Shown piece after piece: positions 47,600 through 57,576 of a stretch of 64,000 nt of DNA. This stretch comes from Xanthostigma xanthostigma (lineage: Eukaryota > Arthropoda > Insecta > Raphidioptera > Raphidiidae): contig OY754466.1 in assembly GCA_963575645.1 (NCBI GenBank), positions 46,718,001 to 46,782,000 on the forward strand. The letters are read 5' to 3'. A model generated the notes under the pieces. That model worked only from the letters and a program-made list of their open reading frames with translations, had not been told where the DNA came from and did not search any database. The translations under genes and the position numbers were made by a program. How positions within the stretch are numbered: the first letter of the stretch is position 1; each line of letters begins with the position of its first letter.

Positions 47600-47858
47600 A
47601 TTCATATCTTTGATTAACGTCTGAATAGAACTCTTCAAATAATTAAAATTATCGACCAATTTTTTTCAGACTATATAATATGTAGGTATTAACAAAAATA
47701 ATAAAATTATAAACCAATATTTCACTGGATTTTTTTGACGTTTCGATCCGTATTTGGATCTTCTTCATAAATAATATAAATCCAGTGAAATATTGATTTA
47801 TAATTTTATTATTTTTGTTAATATATAGTCTGAAAAAATTGGTCGATAATTTTATTTA
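47600..47858. mobile_element. Inverted retroelement-like repeat with 14-bp target duplication
   Basis: TATAAAATTACAAA lies at 47586-47599 and 47859-47872. The left end has the family's atctttgattaacgtctgaa tail. The minus-strand core at 47768-47740 is intact except that CTGAAGA has become ATGAAGA. Confidence 0.85.
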
Positions 47859-48115
47859 TATAAAATTACAAATTTTGTGATCTCAAGTAAATGTTTTGAT
47901 AAACATAAAATTTACATAATTGGTACAAGGTGCAATTTATTACACAAATAATCTTGTATAATTAAATTTTTTTAAGTAGCAAAGGAGAGTAATAGTACTA
48001 ACAGACGCTCGAACTTGGTCCGGTCCGACAACGGACATGGTACGACGGATCAAGTCCGCTGGTTGCAACAGACGACCGAATCTGTCAGTCTCCTTGTGTA
48101 CACAGTTACGTAATC

Positions 48116-48444
48116 ATGCCTATGATTAAGCGCGCGAAAATTGCGATTGTTCTAGCGGCAACGTTAATGCCGCCACAAACAACAAGGAAGAAAAGAAAAG
48201 AGTGGGCAAAATTCTATTTGAAAGATCGCGATGAATTTAGTCATATGAAGTTAATAAAATCGCTTGATAGCGAAGATTATATTTTGAATAACACTCCCGA
48301 AGAATTTCTAGAGCGTTGTTACGCGCTTCTCTGTTACAATATAACTTATCTGATAGATCCCACAAACATGAGAAATCTTTTTATAATACCAATACTCCAC
48401 CAAGAACTTCGCGTTCTGTCAAAATTTCTGTCATGTTGCACAAC
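48116..48444 (+). pseudogene. Relict N-terminus of a PIF/Harbinger-like transposase
   Basis: The frame from 48116 reads a basic start, then RKKRKEWAKFYLKDRDEFSH, MKLIKSLDSEDY and EEFLERCYALL. A Trp-containing basic stretch followed by a region ending in a '-F...L' helix resembles the N-terminal part of Harbinger nucleases (HARBI1-like). The catalytic DDE part is absent. The frame is interrupted by the hAT MITE at 48445 and meets a stop soon after on the far side. The flanking TAA duplication and terminal repeats support the family; the sequence match alone is weak. Confidence 0.4.
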
Positions 48445-48822
48445 CAGGGCCGTATTTAGCGGAGGGCAACCGGGGCTACAGCCCCGGGGCCACCACAAAA
48501 GAGGGATCCCCACAATAGAGACTTTGGAAAAAAAATTCAAATTTCCTGAGCATTGAAAGTGATTTACTTCGGGAACTGGATTTCAGCTCGGAAAGTTCTG
48601 TTCGTTAATGCTAAAATTTAATTTTTAGATAATTCTTCTTTCCTGATTATATTTAAATGTTTGTTAAATAATAAAAGAATCTATACTTGGTTTCACAATA
48701 AATTATTTATTGGAAAAATCGACTGAAAAAAATTGTCCATTTTATTTGGAAAATAATATTGGGCCAGGGGGCCTCCACTCCTTTGTTGCCCCGAGGCCTC
48801 CAGACCTCTAAATCCGGCATTG
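48445..48822. mobile_element. hAT-type MITE with perfect 8-bp target duplication
   Basis: TGCACAAC lies at 48437-48444 and 48823-48830. Termini cagggccgtatttag and ctaaatccggcattg are inverted repeats with few mismatches. GC-rich gccccgggg and gccccgagg patches lie near the ends. Confidence 0.9.
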
Positions 48823-49051
48823 TGCACAACGTTTTGAATTACAATGACGTCGTTATACGGTTATATGTATCAAGTCCGTCGTACTGCTCTACACACGCTC
48901 GGATATTGTACCGGACCGGACCAAGTACGATGTGCATTTCATCGAACCGGGCGGACACGCAGACTACTGTACAGACGAACAGATTTGGTACGGAGCGGAC
49001 CAGATCCGCTGTCCGCTTCGAACCAAGTTCGAGCGTCTGTTAGTACTATAA

Positions 49052-49260
49052 GCCTAGTTTATATGAGAGGCGTTCAACGCGCGTTGACCCAACGCGCGTT
49101 TACAATTTCTATACAATTGTATAGAACTGTTTATATGATAACGAGCGTTGGTGGCGCGTTGAACGCGCGTTATCATATAAACAGTTCTATACAATTGTAT
49201 AGAAACTGTAAACGCGCGTTGGGCTAACGCGCGTTGAACGCCTCTCATATAAACTAGGCC
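49052..49260. mobile_element. 209-bp palindromic MITE abutting the Harbinger element
   Basis: gcctagtttatatgagaggc to aatttctatacaattgtata is mirrored in the right half; aacgcgcgtt recurs several times. TAA lies on both sides (49049-49051 and 49261-49263), and the left TAA is also the right duplication of the neighbouring element. Frames on both strands here are palindrome artefacts. Confidence 0.85.
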
Positions 49261-49263
49261 TAA

Positions 49264-49575
49264 GTATTTTTTTTGTGCACGTCTGAAATATTAAGTGATA
49301 AATAAACAAGCCATACGTTTACCGAAATTACCGAAGCTTGCAAAAATTCAATAAATCAGTAAAAAGTGAATTATAAATGTTGGCAGATGCATCGATAGCT
49401 AACATTGCTTTTACGCTTTCCTCTATATTTTCGAGTGACCCATCAAAAAAACAACGAAAAACCCTAACTGTATTTTTTAATGCTTCTCATGCGGGCCATA
49501 CACCGCCATTAGACAGTTTTTCTAAGTCAAAAATATTATTACGACAATTTTCTTTTACATTTTTTTGCTGTTTTT
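49264..49575. other. Non-coding, nothing recognised
   Basis: The 66-aa frame at 49377-49577 is unsupported. Confidence 0.4.
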
Positions 49576-49700
49576 AGGGTTCCGTATCTCAAAAGGAACC
49601 TTTATAGGGTCACTTTGTTGTCCGTCTGTCTGTCTGTCTGTCAAGACTCTTGGGAATCAAAACTTATAGGGTACTAATTCCCGTTGACCTAGAATCATGA
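49576..49700 (-). repeat. LINE-like 3' tail, copy 3 (inverted)
   Basis: On the minus strand it shows ttctaggtcaacgggaatta, gacagacagacagacggaca and tataaaggttcc, like copies at 32401 and 47396. Confidence 0.6.
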
Positions 49701-50543
49701 GGCAAATAACAAGGGAAATAACCGAAATCCGTTTTGTAGTTACATCACAAAAAAAAATGTTTTTAAACCGTAACAACATGCTAGGCACGTCTAATACAAA
49801 ACAAACATCCGCTACCGCTGCGTTTATACAGCACAATATGAGAACTCTCGCATACAACACGGTACGACAACTAGGCTATCAGATATAGCTACGAGGTACA
49901 ATACAGTTCAGTAGTCCATCTGAAGTCATTGCAACTATACGCTTAGTTGGCAAACTACCCGCGACGTTTGTATGGGGACAACAGTTTTCCAACGGCTAAG
50001 CGGGAAAAATCTTCGAGACTCGATTCCTGTGACAGACGGTACCCTCGGTGCGCCAGTACGTCTTTTTTTTAAAAACCGCCAGTTGCACTGACTTTTTTCC
50101 ATCGGTTACCTCACGAGATTCGGTCATGTGTAGGGAGCTCAAATAAGGTCCTGGGAGTAAGAAAATGCTGGTGTAAAATGTGCCACCTGAAAACGCGATT
50201 TAAATCTGTATTTAATGCATAGACGGTACCGTATGTGTGGTATTATATATGTATGACGTTTCTACATTGTATGCTCGTATATGTAGGACATGAAATGTCA
50301 TCTCACATAATATCTGTTGTCACGGCACAAAGTAGCTTATGGCACATTTCCACCAAAAAACAGTCTTGCCTAGCGGGGCTAAATTCCGCTCGGCAGCGAC
50401 ATTGCAGTACCACTTTAAAACACAACATTTGTACCCTTTGATTTTTGAAGTGAAAACTTCTTTAGCGGCGTTGTACACTTTTTTTGTAATGGGTAAAAAA
50501 TGTTAAACTCGCGTCAGGGACACGTGACCTGATCGAAAATTCG
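49701..50543. other. Non-coding, nothing recognised
   Basis: Frames at 49697-49888 and 50235-50441 have no recognisable domain. gaagtgaaaacttctttag near 50449 echoes the ends of the TTTAGACCACAC family. Confidence 0.35.
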
Positions 50544-50546
50544 TAA

Positions 50547-50930
50547 AGGCCCCCATACACCTCGTTCTTTTTTGGCAGTTTTAACCGCACGGGTAAAACT
50601 GTACGGGTAAACACGAACAACGACCATATCCACACACTAGGCGTTGTTTCGTTCAGTTTTTCTGAAGTCGTGGCATCATCTGATCTGCTTTGATGGGAAT
50701 CCTACAACGTTACAGAGTCGAACAAAACCCGTCCTTTTTAACTGCGTCGTCACACTCACGGACCGACTTGAACGACCACGTTTAAAACGGACGATTTAAA
50801 TCAAGCAGCAGCAGATATTTTAAAACGCCGGTAAGAAGGACGGTTTTTGGCCACACACCTACCGTTTTAACCGTACGGTTTTACCCGTGCGGTTAAAACT
50901 GCCAAAAAAGAACGAGGTGTATGGGGGCCT
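50547..50930. mobile_element. PIF/Harbinger-type MITE, copy 2
   Basis: Same termini as 44793-45511, flanked by TAA at 50544-50546 and 50931-50933. The interior differs from copy 1 beyond about 100 bp. Confidence 0.85.
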
Positions 50931-50933
50931 TAA

Positions 50934-51363
50934 GACGAAAACTTTTGTGACATGCCCTAAATGAAATCCATTGTATTAATGTGCAAGGTATATATTTTTT
51001 TTGGGACTTGTCTATGCAATCGAATGGTTTTTAACTACACTATAAGTTGTGTTTTGGCGACATCAGACGGAATTTCTTGGAAGTTATTAGTTTTTAGTTC
51101 AAACTTTTCTCCGCTTTGGTCGTTTAACATAGACGTTAATATTCAAGTTTTCACTTCTGCCGACACTCCCGGAGTGCATTTGCGTTTTTTTTTCAGTATC
51201 AGAAACCTTTGCGGGGCACGCCCAATAACTCACCAAAGTTTTATCGTAATCGGATGAATGGTATAGGAACGCATAGATCCCTAACAGACGAACGGACATT
51301 CATTTTTATATATTAGATGTAAAATCAAAATTAACGCACCACTCAGTTTTTCTTCTATAGGTA
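50934..51363. other. Non-coding, nothing recognised
   Basis: Overlapping frames on both strands (50961-51257 plus, 51099-51299 minus) are unsupported. Confidence 0.4.
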
Positions 51364-51657
51364 TCTATTCTAATATATAAAGCTGAAGAGTTTGTTTGTT
51401 TGGTTGAACGCGCTAATCTCAGGAACTACTGGTTCGAATTGACATTTTTTTCACGCTTCGACCAATAGGAGCGGAGCGTCAATGAAAAATGTAATCAAAA
51501 TTTGTCCGTCCGACAAAAACTTTTGAACGGTAACTCCGATCATCATATAATTTGGACACAACATTCATCTCGATAAACTAAAATAAACGTGCGTACTCAT
51601 GTGCCTCTCCCCCCATTCGTTCTTTTGCACCCGGGTGAAACCGGGCGGGACCGCTAG
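51364..51657 (+). mobile_element. Non-autonomous Helitron, copy 4
   Basis: 5' TCTATTCTAATATATAAAGC, 3' ccgggcgggaccgCTAG followed by T. It lacks a central segment present in copy 1. Confidence 0.8.
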
Positions 51658-51683
51658 TTTTTGATATTGAAGGAATCATTTGA

Positions 51684-51917
51684 ATGGAAGCACCAGCTGC
51701 TCTTGAACGAGTACGATACTGTTTTGAGGATGCTATTTCCACTACAAAAACATTTAATGTTCTTGAGAAAAATTTGTTTCAATGTCCTCACAGAGCTGCA
51801 CAAACTCAGATAGCAAATCTTTGTCCAGGTCTTCATGACCATCTGAATTTACTCAAATCATCTCCAACCATCAGGAAACATTTAATAATTAATTTTGACA
51901 AGAGTTATAAAAATTGA
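51684..51917 (+). other. 77-codon open frame, unidentified
   Basis: The frame begins just after the Helitron 3' end, and codon use and amino-acid composition are not obviously random (CPHRAAQTQIANLCPGLHDH in the middle). I do not recognise the product. It could be a fragment of a host exon or of an unknown transposon; without a second exon or homologue it is not supported as a gene. Confidence 0.2.
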
Positions 51918-52235
51918 CATACTATTGAAAATATTCAAAAAATGTCCCATCGAAACATTTCCGGAAATTCGTGATAAGCCAACTTGCCTTGGGGTCAAAG
52001 ATATTGTAACCAGTTTGTGCTCATCGTTATCACTCAGTCAGGAACTTGGTTTATTGTCGCGAACCGTTAAACCAGAAACGGCGGCCGTTTTTAAAAAATC
52101 GATATTTTCTTACATATTTTACGCGTTGCACGTCTGTCGCATAAATCTCTTAAACTTGGCCCCCGTTCATAATAGTCATTTATTTGGTCAGAATTTTTAA
52201 TACATTGAAATCGAACAATCTTAAGAATAAAAGAC

Positions 52236-52745
52236 CACTATCGAACATTTTTAAGACATCATTTTTCTTTTTTAATCTTCTGTTCTTTCCATCTACTCTC
52301 CTCCGAACTCTTTTTTACTCTGTATGTTTACTCTTGAGACAATTGTTTCGCCTAATTACTCAAGAACCTTCGAAAGTATTTAAGAAACCTATTTTTTTCT
52401 TTAGTCGTTTTACTCTCTTTCCATCTTCCTCCCTCCGCACTTTCGTTCACTTTATGTATTGATTCCTGAAGTAATCAGCTTGCCTAATTGCTCAGTGATC
52501 TTCCAGAATTTTAAAGAATCATTGTCTTTTTAGCTTTCTTTCCATCTCCTTTCCCTCGAACTCTTTTAAACCCTGTGTGGTGACTCTGGAAGTAATAGCT
52601 TAATGATACTAAGAAATCTTCGAAAAGTTTTACGAAATATTTATCAATTTTCTAGTCGTCTTTTTCTCTCTTCCTACTTCTGAATCCTCTTCTACCCTGT
52701 GTGGCCACTCGCATAATTATTTAGCAACTTCCACCCTTCTTGCTG
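52236..52745 (+). repeat. Degenerate ~125-bp tandem array, about four units
   Basis: Units carry ctctttccatct-type blocks, then a cgaactctttt / tctgtgtgg-type block, then gcctaattactcag-like and ccttcgaaagt-like blocks. Copies differ at many positions. The overlapping 92-aa frame at 52184-52462 is explained by the repeats. Confidence 0.6.
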
Positions 52746-53382
52746 AAGCCAAAACAAGCAATTCGGACTGTATGATAGATTGTAGATTATAGACGCTTAA
52801 CAGTTAAGGTCATCAGCGTCTATTTATCAGTATGTAGTCACAGACAACTTCGCGATACGATTCAAACTATGATTTGTGTAGGAACTTAATTAAGTGGCAA
52901 TTTATTTCATAGAGTGACATTGCAATTCTTGGGAATAATTCAAGATAATCATTAACCAGTGTTTATTTAAAAAGCATATAAGTACGTATAATACTGTTTT
53001 TATAAATCGTATAATAAATGCGTTCCGTATGCATACATCTATTTTGTAATGGCTGTAAGTAGGCTGATTCTAAGGACTAAGTAAATCTTTTCATTTAGTT
53101 GAAGTTTTTATTTTATTTCTTTTTTTTTTGCATAACACTTCCGAGAAAAAATAAAGGTAAAGTTGGACGCTTTCTAAAGATTAAATATACGGGTCATCGG
53201 AGGACGTCTGGCAGATGTGAAACATAGATTTAAGCGAAATTCTAGTAACTAAATTTCGTCTTGACATCTAACGGAAATTTAGTAACTAAATTTAGCCCTG
53301 TAACTAAATTTCGCCCTGTCATGTAACGAATTTCTAGTAACTAAAGTAAGCCTCTCAGTAAACGCCATGTTTGCTCCTTCAA
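52746..53382. other. Non-coding, nothing firm
   Basis: At 53230-53345 the word tagtaactaaattt recurs with ccctgt spacers as a short imperfect repeat. Confidence 0.4.
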
Positions 53383-53390
53383 CAGAGAGA

Positions 53391-53438
<48 letters not shown>
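53383..53438. repeat. (GA)n microsatellite
   Basis: About 55 bases of alternating ag with a single t interruption. Confidence 0.95.
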
Positions 53439-53439
<1 letters not shown>

Positions 53440-53853
53440 CACTAACACACAGCTGTCCAAGGACAAATTAAAATAAGTTTACATTGAAAACGGCGTTTCT
53501 GTAATTTTTTTGAACGGTGTAATTTAAAAAGTACATTCATATTATAATTATTTCTTTCATTGCAGTAATTATCCGTCGGCAATTAGTTGATGAAGCAAAA
53601 ATGAGAGCATTGAATAAAATGGGATGTAATGACTAATAGTTTAATAGCTATCTATATTTTATGCGTATATTAAAATTAAAAACATCGGTCGCAGTGCCAA
53701 ACCCTGCCGACAAAATAGTGTATTCGCTAATCATTAATTAACAGTATTAACATGTTAGTAAGGAATTCACTATCCGCAAGCTAGTGCTCCCAGAAAGCTG
53801 GTCCAGCTTGTCTGATCTTGTTTAAATTTTGGGACCACGTTTTCATCTTTACC

Positions 53854-55017
53854 AAAGAGTTAAGGTAATACGAGCACCAAAGCAACTTTAAACAAAAGAC
53901 TTGATTTTTTTTTATACAGTAAAACCTCGTTAACACGAACTCGTAAAAATCAGGCAAAAAGTTCGTGTTATGTGGGAGTTCGTGTAAACCGAGTATGGCA
54001 TAAAATACAGTCATTTTTTAAGTGTCAAATCATGATTTATTTTAAGTAAACATTGAATAATTATTTATTATAAATTATCTAATAACATTAATTGTTCTTA
54101 AATATTATCTGAGTTTGAAAGTTTGTTTTTATTTGTTTACAAAATACATTTCAATAAATAAGAGGGGAAACATTTTGAGGTATGTTTCTATTTATAGGAT
54201 TTCGAATGAATTTTTAATCTCTCAGTCCTTTGTCTATTTTTAGAATGTGAGTTAATTACTTTTGTAATCCCTTAAGCGAATCTTTTCTTTTAGTTGTATT
54301 GTATATTCATTGACCAAAATGATCAAAATATATGATTTGAGAATTTTTGTAGTTCGTATTATCCGATAATTAACCGTGAAGGGACGAAAAAGTTGTTCGA
54401 AGTTCGTATTAACGAGGGTTCGTGTTAACCGAATATAATTACATTAAAGCTTATGTGACCATTGTCGAGAGCAAATTTTTGTTCGCGTTAAACCGAAATT
54501 CCTGTTAACCGTGTTCGTGTTAACGAGGGTTTACTGTATTTCGGTAGATGGATGATGTGTTTTCATTGATTTCTCCTAAACTAGTAAGTGGAAATAAAAA
54601 AAAAAAAAAAACTATTTAAATTAAAGTTAAAACCTTAATAAATTATTGAAAACAAAAAAAACCGTTGTGCCCGACTAATTAAAATCTTTTTAATTAAATA
54701 TCTTTTTAATTAGCTGGGCACAATGGTTTTTTTTTGTTTTCAATAATTTATTAAGGTTTGAACTTTAATTTAAATAGTTTTTTTTTTTAATTTCCACCGA
54801 CTAGTTTTGGAGAAATCAATGAAAACATATCATCCATCTACCGTTTTACCATAAGGCCAATGTTAAATATGCCTACTTTTGAAGTAATTTATTTATTTAA
54901 ATAATCGGGCAAACCCCCTAAAATTTTCAGAATTGGTTTAGACGTAGTCCAACTTCATATAAAAAAAATCAAGCCTTTTATTTAAAATTGCCTTGGTGCT
55001 CGTACTACCTTAACTTT
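53854..55017. mobile_element. Foldback element with a pogo-type element in its left arm
   Basis: Outer tips gttaaggtaatacgagcacc and the complement of ggtgctcgtactaccttaac match. Inner arms from tggatgatgtgttttcattg are mirrored to an AT-rich centre near 54690. The right arm has an additional ~120 bp (about 54845-54960). The left arm is split by 53917-54536. Confidence 0.8.
53917..54536. mobile_element. pogo/Tigger-type non-autonomous element
   Basis: Termini cagtaaaacctcgttaacac and ttaacgagggtttactg are flanked by TA on both sides (53915-53916, 54537-54538). Sub-terminal copies of gttcgtgttaa and cgaggg recur. These ends and the TA target are typical of the pogo/Tigger branch of Tc1-mariner. 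No transposase is encoded. Confidence 0.85.
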
Positions 55018-56309
55018 CGATTTTGAAATATTTTCAATATTTTTTCGACAGAAAACATTTTTAAATTCTAGATACAAGCCAAGTGATAATGAAATCCAAT
55101 TTGTTACCTTTCGTTTAAAATCACTTTTACCCTAGGGCCAGACTATGCACTGCTCCTCGCTCTGCTCATCGCGTTGCCGCGATGTTGCCCTAAGCGGCCA
55201 CACACTGCTCTACTCGAGCTATTCATATTCAGAGGCGGCCTTAACCATTGCAAGGCTCCGGGCGGCAGGTCTTTGCGAGGCCCTTTGTGAAAATTATGTA
55301 ATGCGAAAGTAGGTCTGATATAATTCACAACTTATTTGTTGCGAATATGCTGTGGACTACGGAAGGTAAAAATCACTATTTATCTAATAATCCGTCCACC
55401 AAAACTCAAAACAATCTTGAGCGATTGGGCGATTGGCCTGTTCGCCACCCCCTAAGGCCGCCGCTGCTCATATTCGTGCTCTATTGCCGGTCCTTTGACT
55501 CGCGCACAAAAAACCGACAATTGAGGGAGCACTGGGCATGACGAGCAGCATGATGTGCGGCATGGCGAGTAATGCGGCCACACTACGTTCCTGCCTCCTT
55601 TCCTCGCCACTTCCCATGCCACTCGTCGAGTGTGTGGCAGTAGCATTAAAAAATGAAGGAGCTGTGCCGTCACGTCTGGATGAAAAATTTCACAACTTTA
55701 GGGTGTCTTGTCTCGTCTCGACTGCGACGCGTTCTCGACAATTTAATCTCGATTTCGTTTGTAAATACGAGCCGCAAAAAATGGAGATTTTTTGTTTCGA
55801 CGGCAACATCGACAACTAAACAAACTTTGCACAATCGAACATCTGTGCAATGTAAGGAAGTTCATTAACCAGATTACCTTTCATATAATGTTGGCATTAT
55901 TTTATTTCTTTGGCAAATGTCCGTCGCTCGCCACCCACCTGTGCTAACCGCCTTGCAAACAAACTCCGTGCATATCATCAAGGAGTGTCCAAAAATCCGT
56001 AATTGAGTTTTCTTCAAGCATTATGTCCGCAACAAATCGGGTGAATTTATTTCTGGCTGTTTTCGTGGACGTTGCAAATAAGCGTCATTATGAGAATGAT
56101 TGATGTGTCATTGCAGACTAACTGATTAAGTCATCCGCCGCGATAGTCGAAGTTTCCGGTTTGTGTCCCGACTATTGAAAAATATTTTTTTATTTATATA
56201 GCAGGGATCACCTATTAGTTTCATTGCGGGTCCGTATAAAAAAATATATATCTGTCGCGGTCCGTTTGGTAGATAATGACTATAGCAACCAAGATTTATC
56301 ATATATCAA
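55018..56309. other. Non-coding, GC-richer repeat DNA
   Basis: Between about 55135 and 55650 a GC-rich dispersed repeat (gcggccacacactgctctac at left, complementary-like gcatggcgagtaatgcggcc cacac at right) is interrupted by the hAT MITE at 55230-55466. At about 56204-56280 cagggatcacc and gcggtccgtttgg look like a hAT relic. Overlapping frames are not supported. Confidence 0.4.
55230..55466. mobile_element. hAT-type MITE with 8-bp target duplication (one change)
   Basis: Termini cagaggcggccttaa and ctaaggccgccgctg. Flanking octamers ttcatatt (55222-55229) and ctcatatt (55467-55474). Confidence 0.75.
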
Positions 56310-56511
56310 TCTATACTAATATATAAAGCTGAAGAGTTTGTTTGTTTGGTTGACGCTAATCTCAGGAACTACTGGTTCGAATTGAATTTTTTATTTTGTT
56401 TAATAATCCATTTATCGAGGGAGGCTATAGGCTATATAATATCACGCTACGACCAATAGGAACGGATCATCAATGAAAAATATTGCAAAAGACAACTTAC
56501 AATTTGTCCGT
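56310..56511 (+). mobile_element. Non-autonomous Helitron, copy 5, cut at its right side
   Basis: Begins TCTATACTAATATATAAAGC and follows the family consensus to aatttgtccgt at 56511. There it diverges abruptly from the other copies, which continue ccgacaaaaact. The missing 3' half marks the left edge of the virus-like element. Confidence 0.8.
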
Positions 56512-56569
56512 TAGTAGTTCTTTTATGTATGTTCAGATTCACCCTTACACCCTGCCTGGAAAATGCATT

Positions 56570-56985
56570 TTCCGACAGTTTTCCAAACGAGGAAAAAAAA
56601 TTTTCCGGGTCGAGTTTGGGCTCAAATGAAAGAGGGGGATCAGACAACCACGCCCATGGCGTCCAATCGGTCGGCAGAGGTTCCGTTCTCGAGACGGGTG
56701 GGGGTACCCTTTCCCTATGAAAATTTCCAGCGTCGAGTGGGGCGTCTAATTAAACTAGAGCACGCCCCCAACACGTCTGCGTCGTCCAATCGCTCGTCAG
56801 ACGTCCCGTTCTCGAGACGGGCGGGGGTCCCTTTGCAAAAAAAAATTTTTCACAGTCGAGTGACGTCTCTAACCAAACAGCATGGCCGCGGGAACACGCC
56901 TACATGCTGCGTTCGACCCCGGCTCGCTTCGTTCTCCGAGCAGGGAGGGGACTGGGGGCTTGTTAATATTTTACAAGGGGGCTTG
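56570..56985. repeat. Three 123-bp GC-rich tandem repeats at the element's left end
   Basis: The word gtcgag recurs at 56609, 56732 and 56855, an exact 123-bp spacing. Each unit has an a-run with tttttc, then gtcgagt, a cacgcc block, gtccaatcg-like sequence, and the first two share ccgttctcgagacggg followed by gggggt. The third unit is more diverged (cgttctccgagcaggg). ctcgag is the centre of an imperfect palindrome. They lie between the junction and the first gene, where terminal repeats of such elements sit. Because 123 is a multiple of three, a plus-strand frame (56563-57042) stays open through all copies; I regard it as repeat-derived. Confidence 0.8.
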
Positions 56986-57125
56986 CATGCGTTAACGAGT
57001 CTGCATCGGTCACTGTCTGTTGTATGTGGGATAGGAACATAAAGATGTTAAAATAAAACATAATATATCTTTAAAAGATTTTTTATTATTCATAAGTTAT
57101 AAGTTCATCTTAAAAAATAACAGGT

Positions 57126-57131
57126 TTATTC
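57126..57131 (-). terminator. Candidate polyadenylation signal of the minus-strand gene block
   Basis: On the minus strand AATAAA occurs eight bases after the stop of the last gene (57139), with further AT-rich sequence downstream. Confidence 0.45.
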
Positions 57132-57138
57132 ATTATTA

Positions 57139-57486
57139 TTATTGAGATTGTATGTCCGTGCTTGTTTCTTTATTAAAATTTCTTCGAGAATAAACGGAGA
57201 AGTATTCATTATAATTATCTATCAATTTTTCCACAAATAAAATTTCTCTATCGATTCTGACGCACTGACAGGTGTCTGGGCCGCATCTTGCTCTTTCATC
57301 AGCCCACACGCAGTTCGCCTCATGCAGACCATGTTTAGATGTGATCAGTTGTAGCGATCCGGCAACGTTATATTTAGCCTTGAAATTCGTGAAATATTTC
57401 AAAGTTCTCGGACAGTTGATGCGGTTGCCGTTCTCGCCAGACAACAACGAGTTCAGTTTCTCTCTAACAACGTCTACGCGTTCCAT
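57139..57486 (-). CDS. Cys-containing protein of unknown function (115 aa)
   Basis: I do not recognise this protein. It is last in the minus-strand block, 90 bases after the previous gene. Visible features: no signal peptide or membrane segment; a cysteine at about 25; a cluster of four cysteines (C59, C68, C73, C75) with the pattern C-x8-C-x4-C-x-C in the middle, which could bind metal or form disulfides; and a Tyr/Asn-rich C-terminus. The start is the first ATG of the frame. Location suggests an accessory virion or regulatory protein, but that is only context. Confidence 0.6.
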   Translation of the reverse strand: MERVDVVREKLNSLLSGENGNRINCPRTLKYFTNFKAKYNVAGSLQLITSKHGLHEANCVWADERARCGPDTCQCVRIDREILFVEKLIDNYNEYFSVYSRRNFNKETSTDIQSQ

Positions 57487-57576
57487 TCTTTTGTTTTTTT
57501 TTTAGAAATATTCTTCAAATGATCTTGTGCTGTTGTTCTTGTTGTTCGACGCACACCTGAACGTAAACTGTGCTGA

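Larger units (their letters stand above)
47993..49048. mobile_element. Decayed PIF/Harbinger element with relict transposase, split by a hAT MITE
   Basis: TAA at 47990-47992 and 49049-49051 flanks terminal repeats tagtactaacagacgctcga and its complement. Sub-terminal blocks (tccggtccg; tcaagtccg) recur at both ends. The interior carries a partial transposase-like frame and a hAT-type insertion at 48445-48822. Confidence 0.75.

Noticed and set aside
48844-49248. 127-aa plus and 64-aa minus frames with similar sequences
   Set aside because: They read the two halves of a palindromic MITE, which explains why the translations resemble each other.
56563-57042. 159-aa plus-strand frame with 41-residue repeats
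   Set aside because: It is produced by the 123-bp tandem repeat (a multiple of three) and runs against all genes of the block; kept only as an observation.
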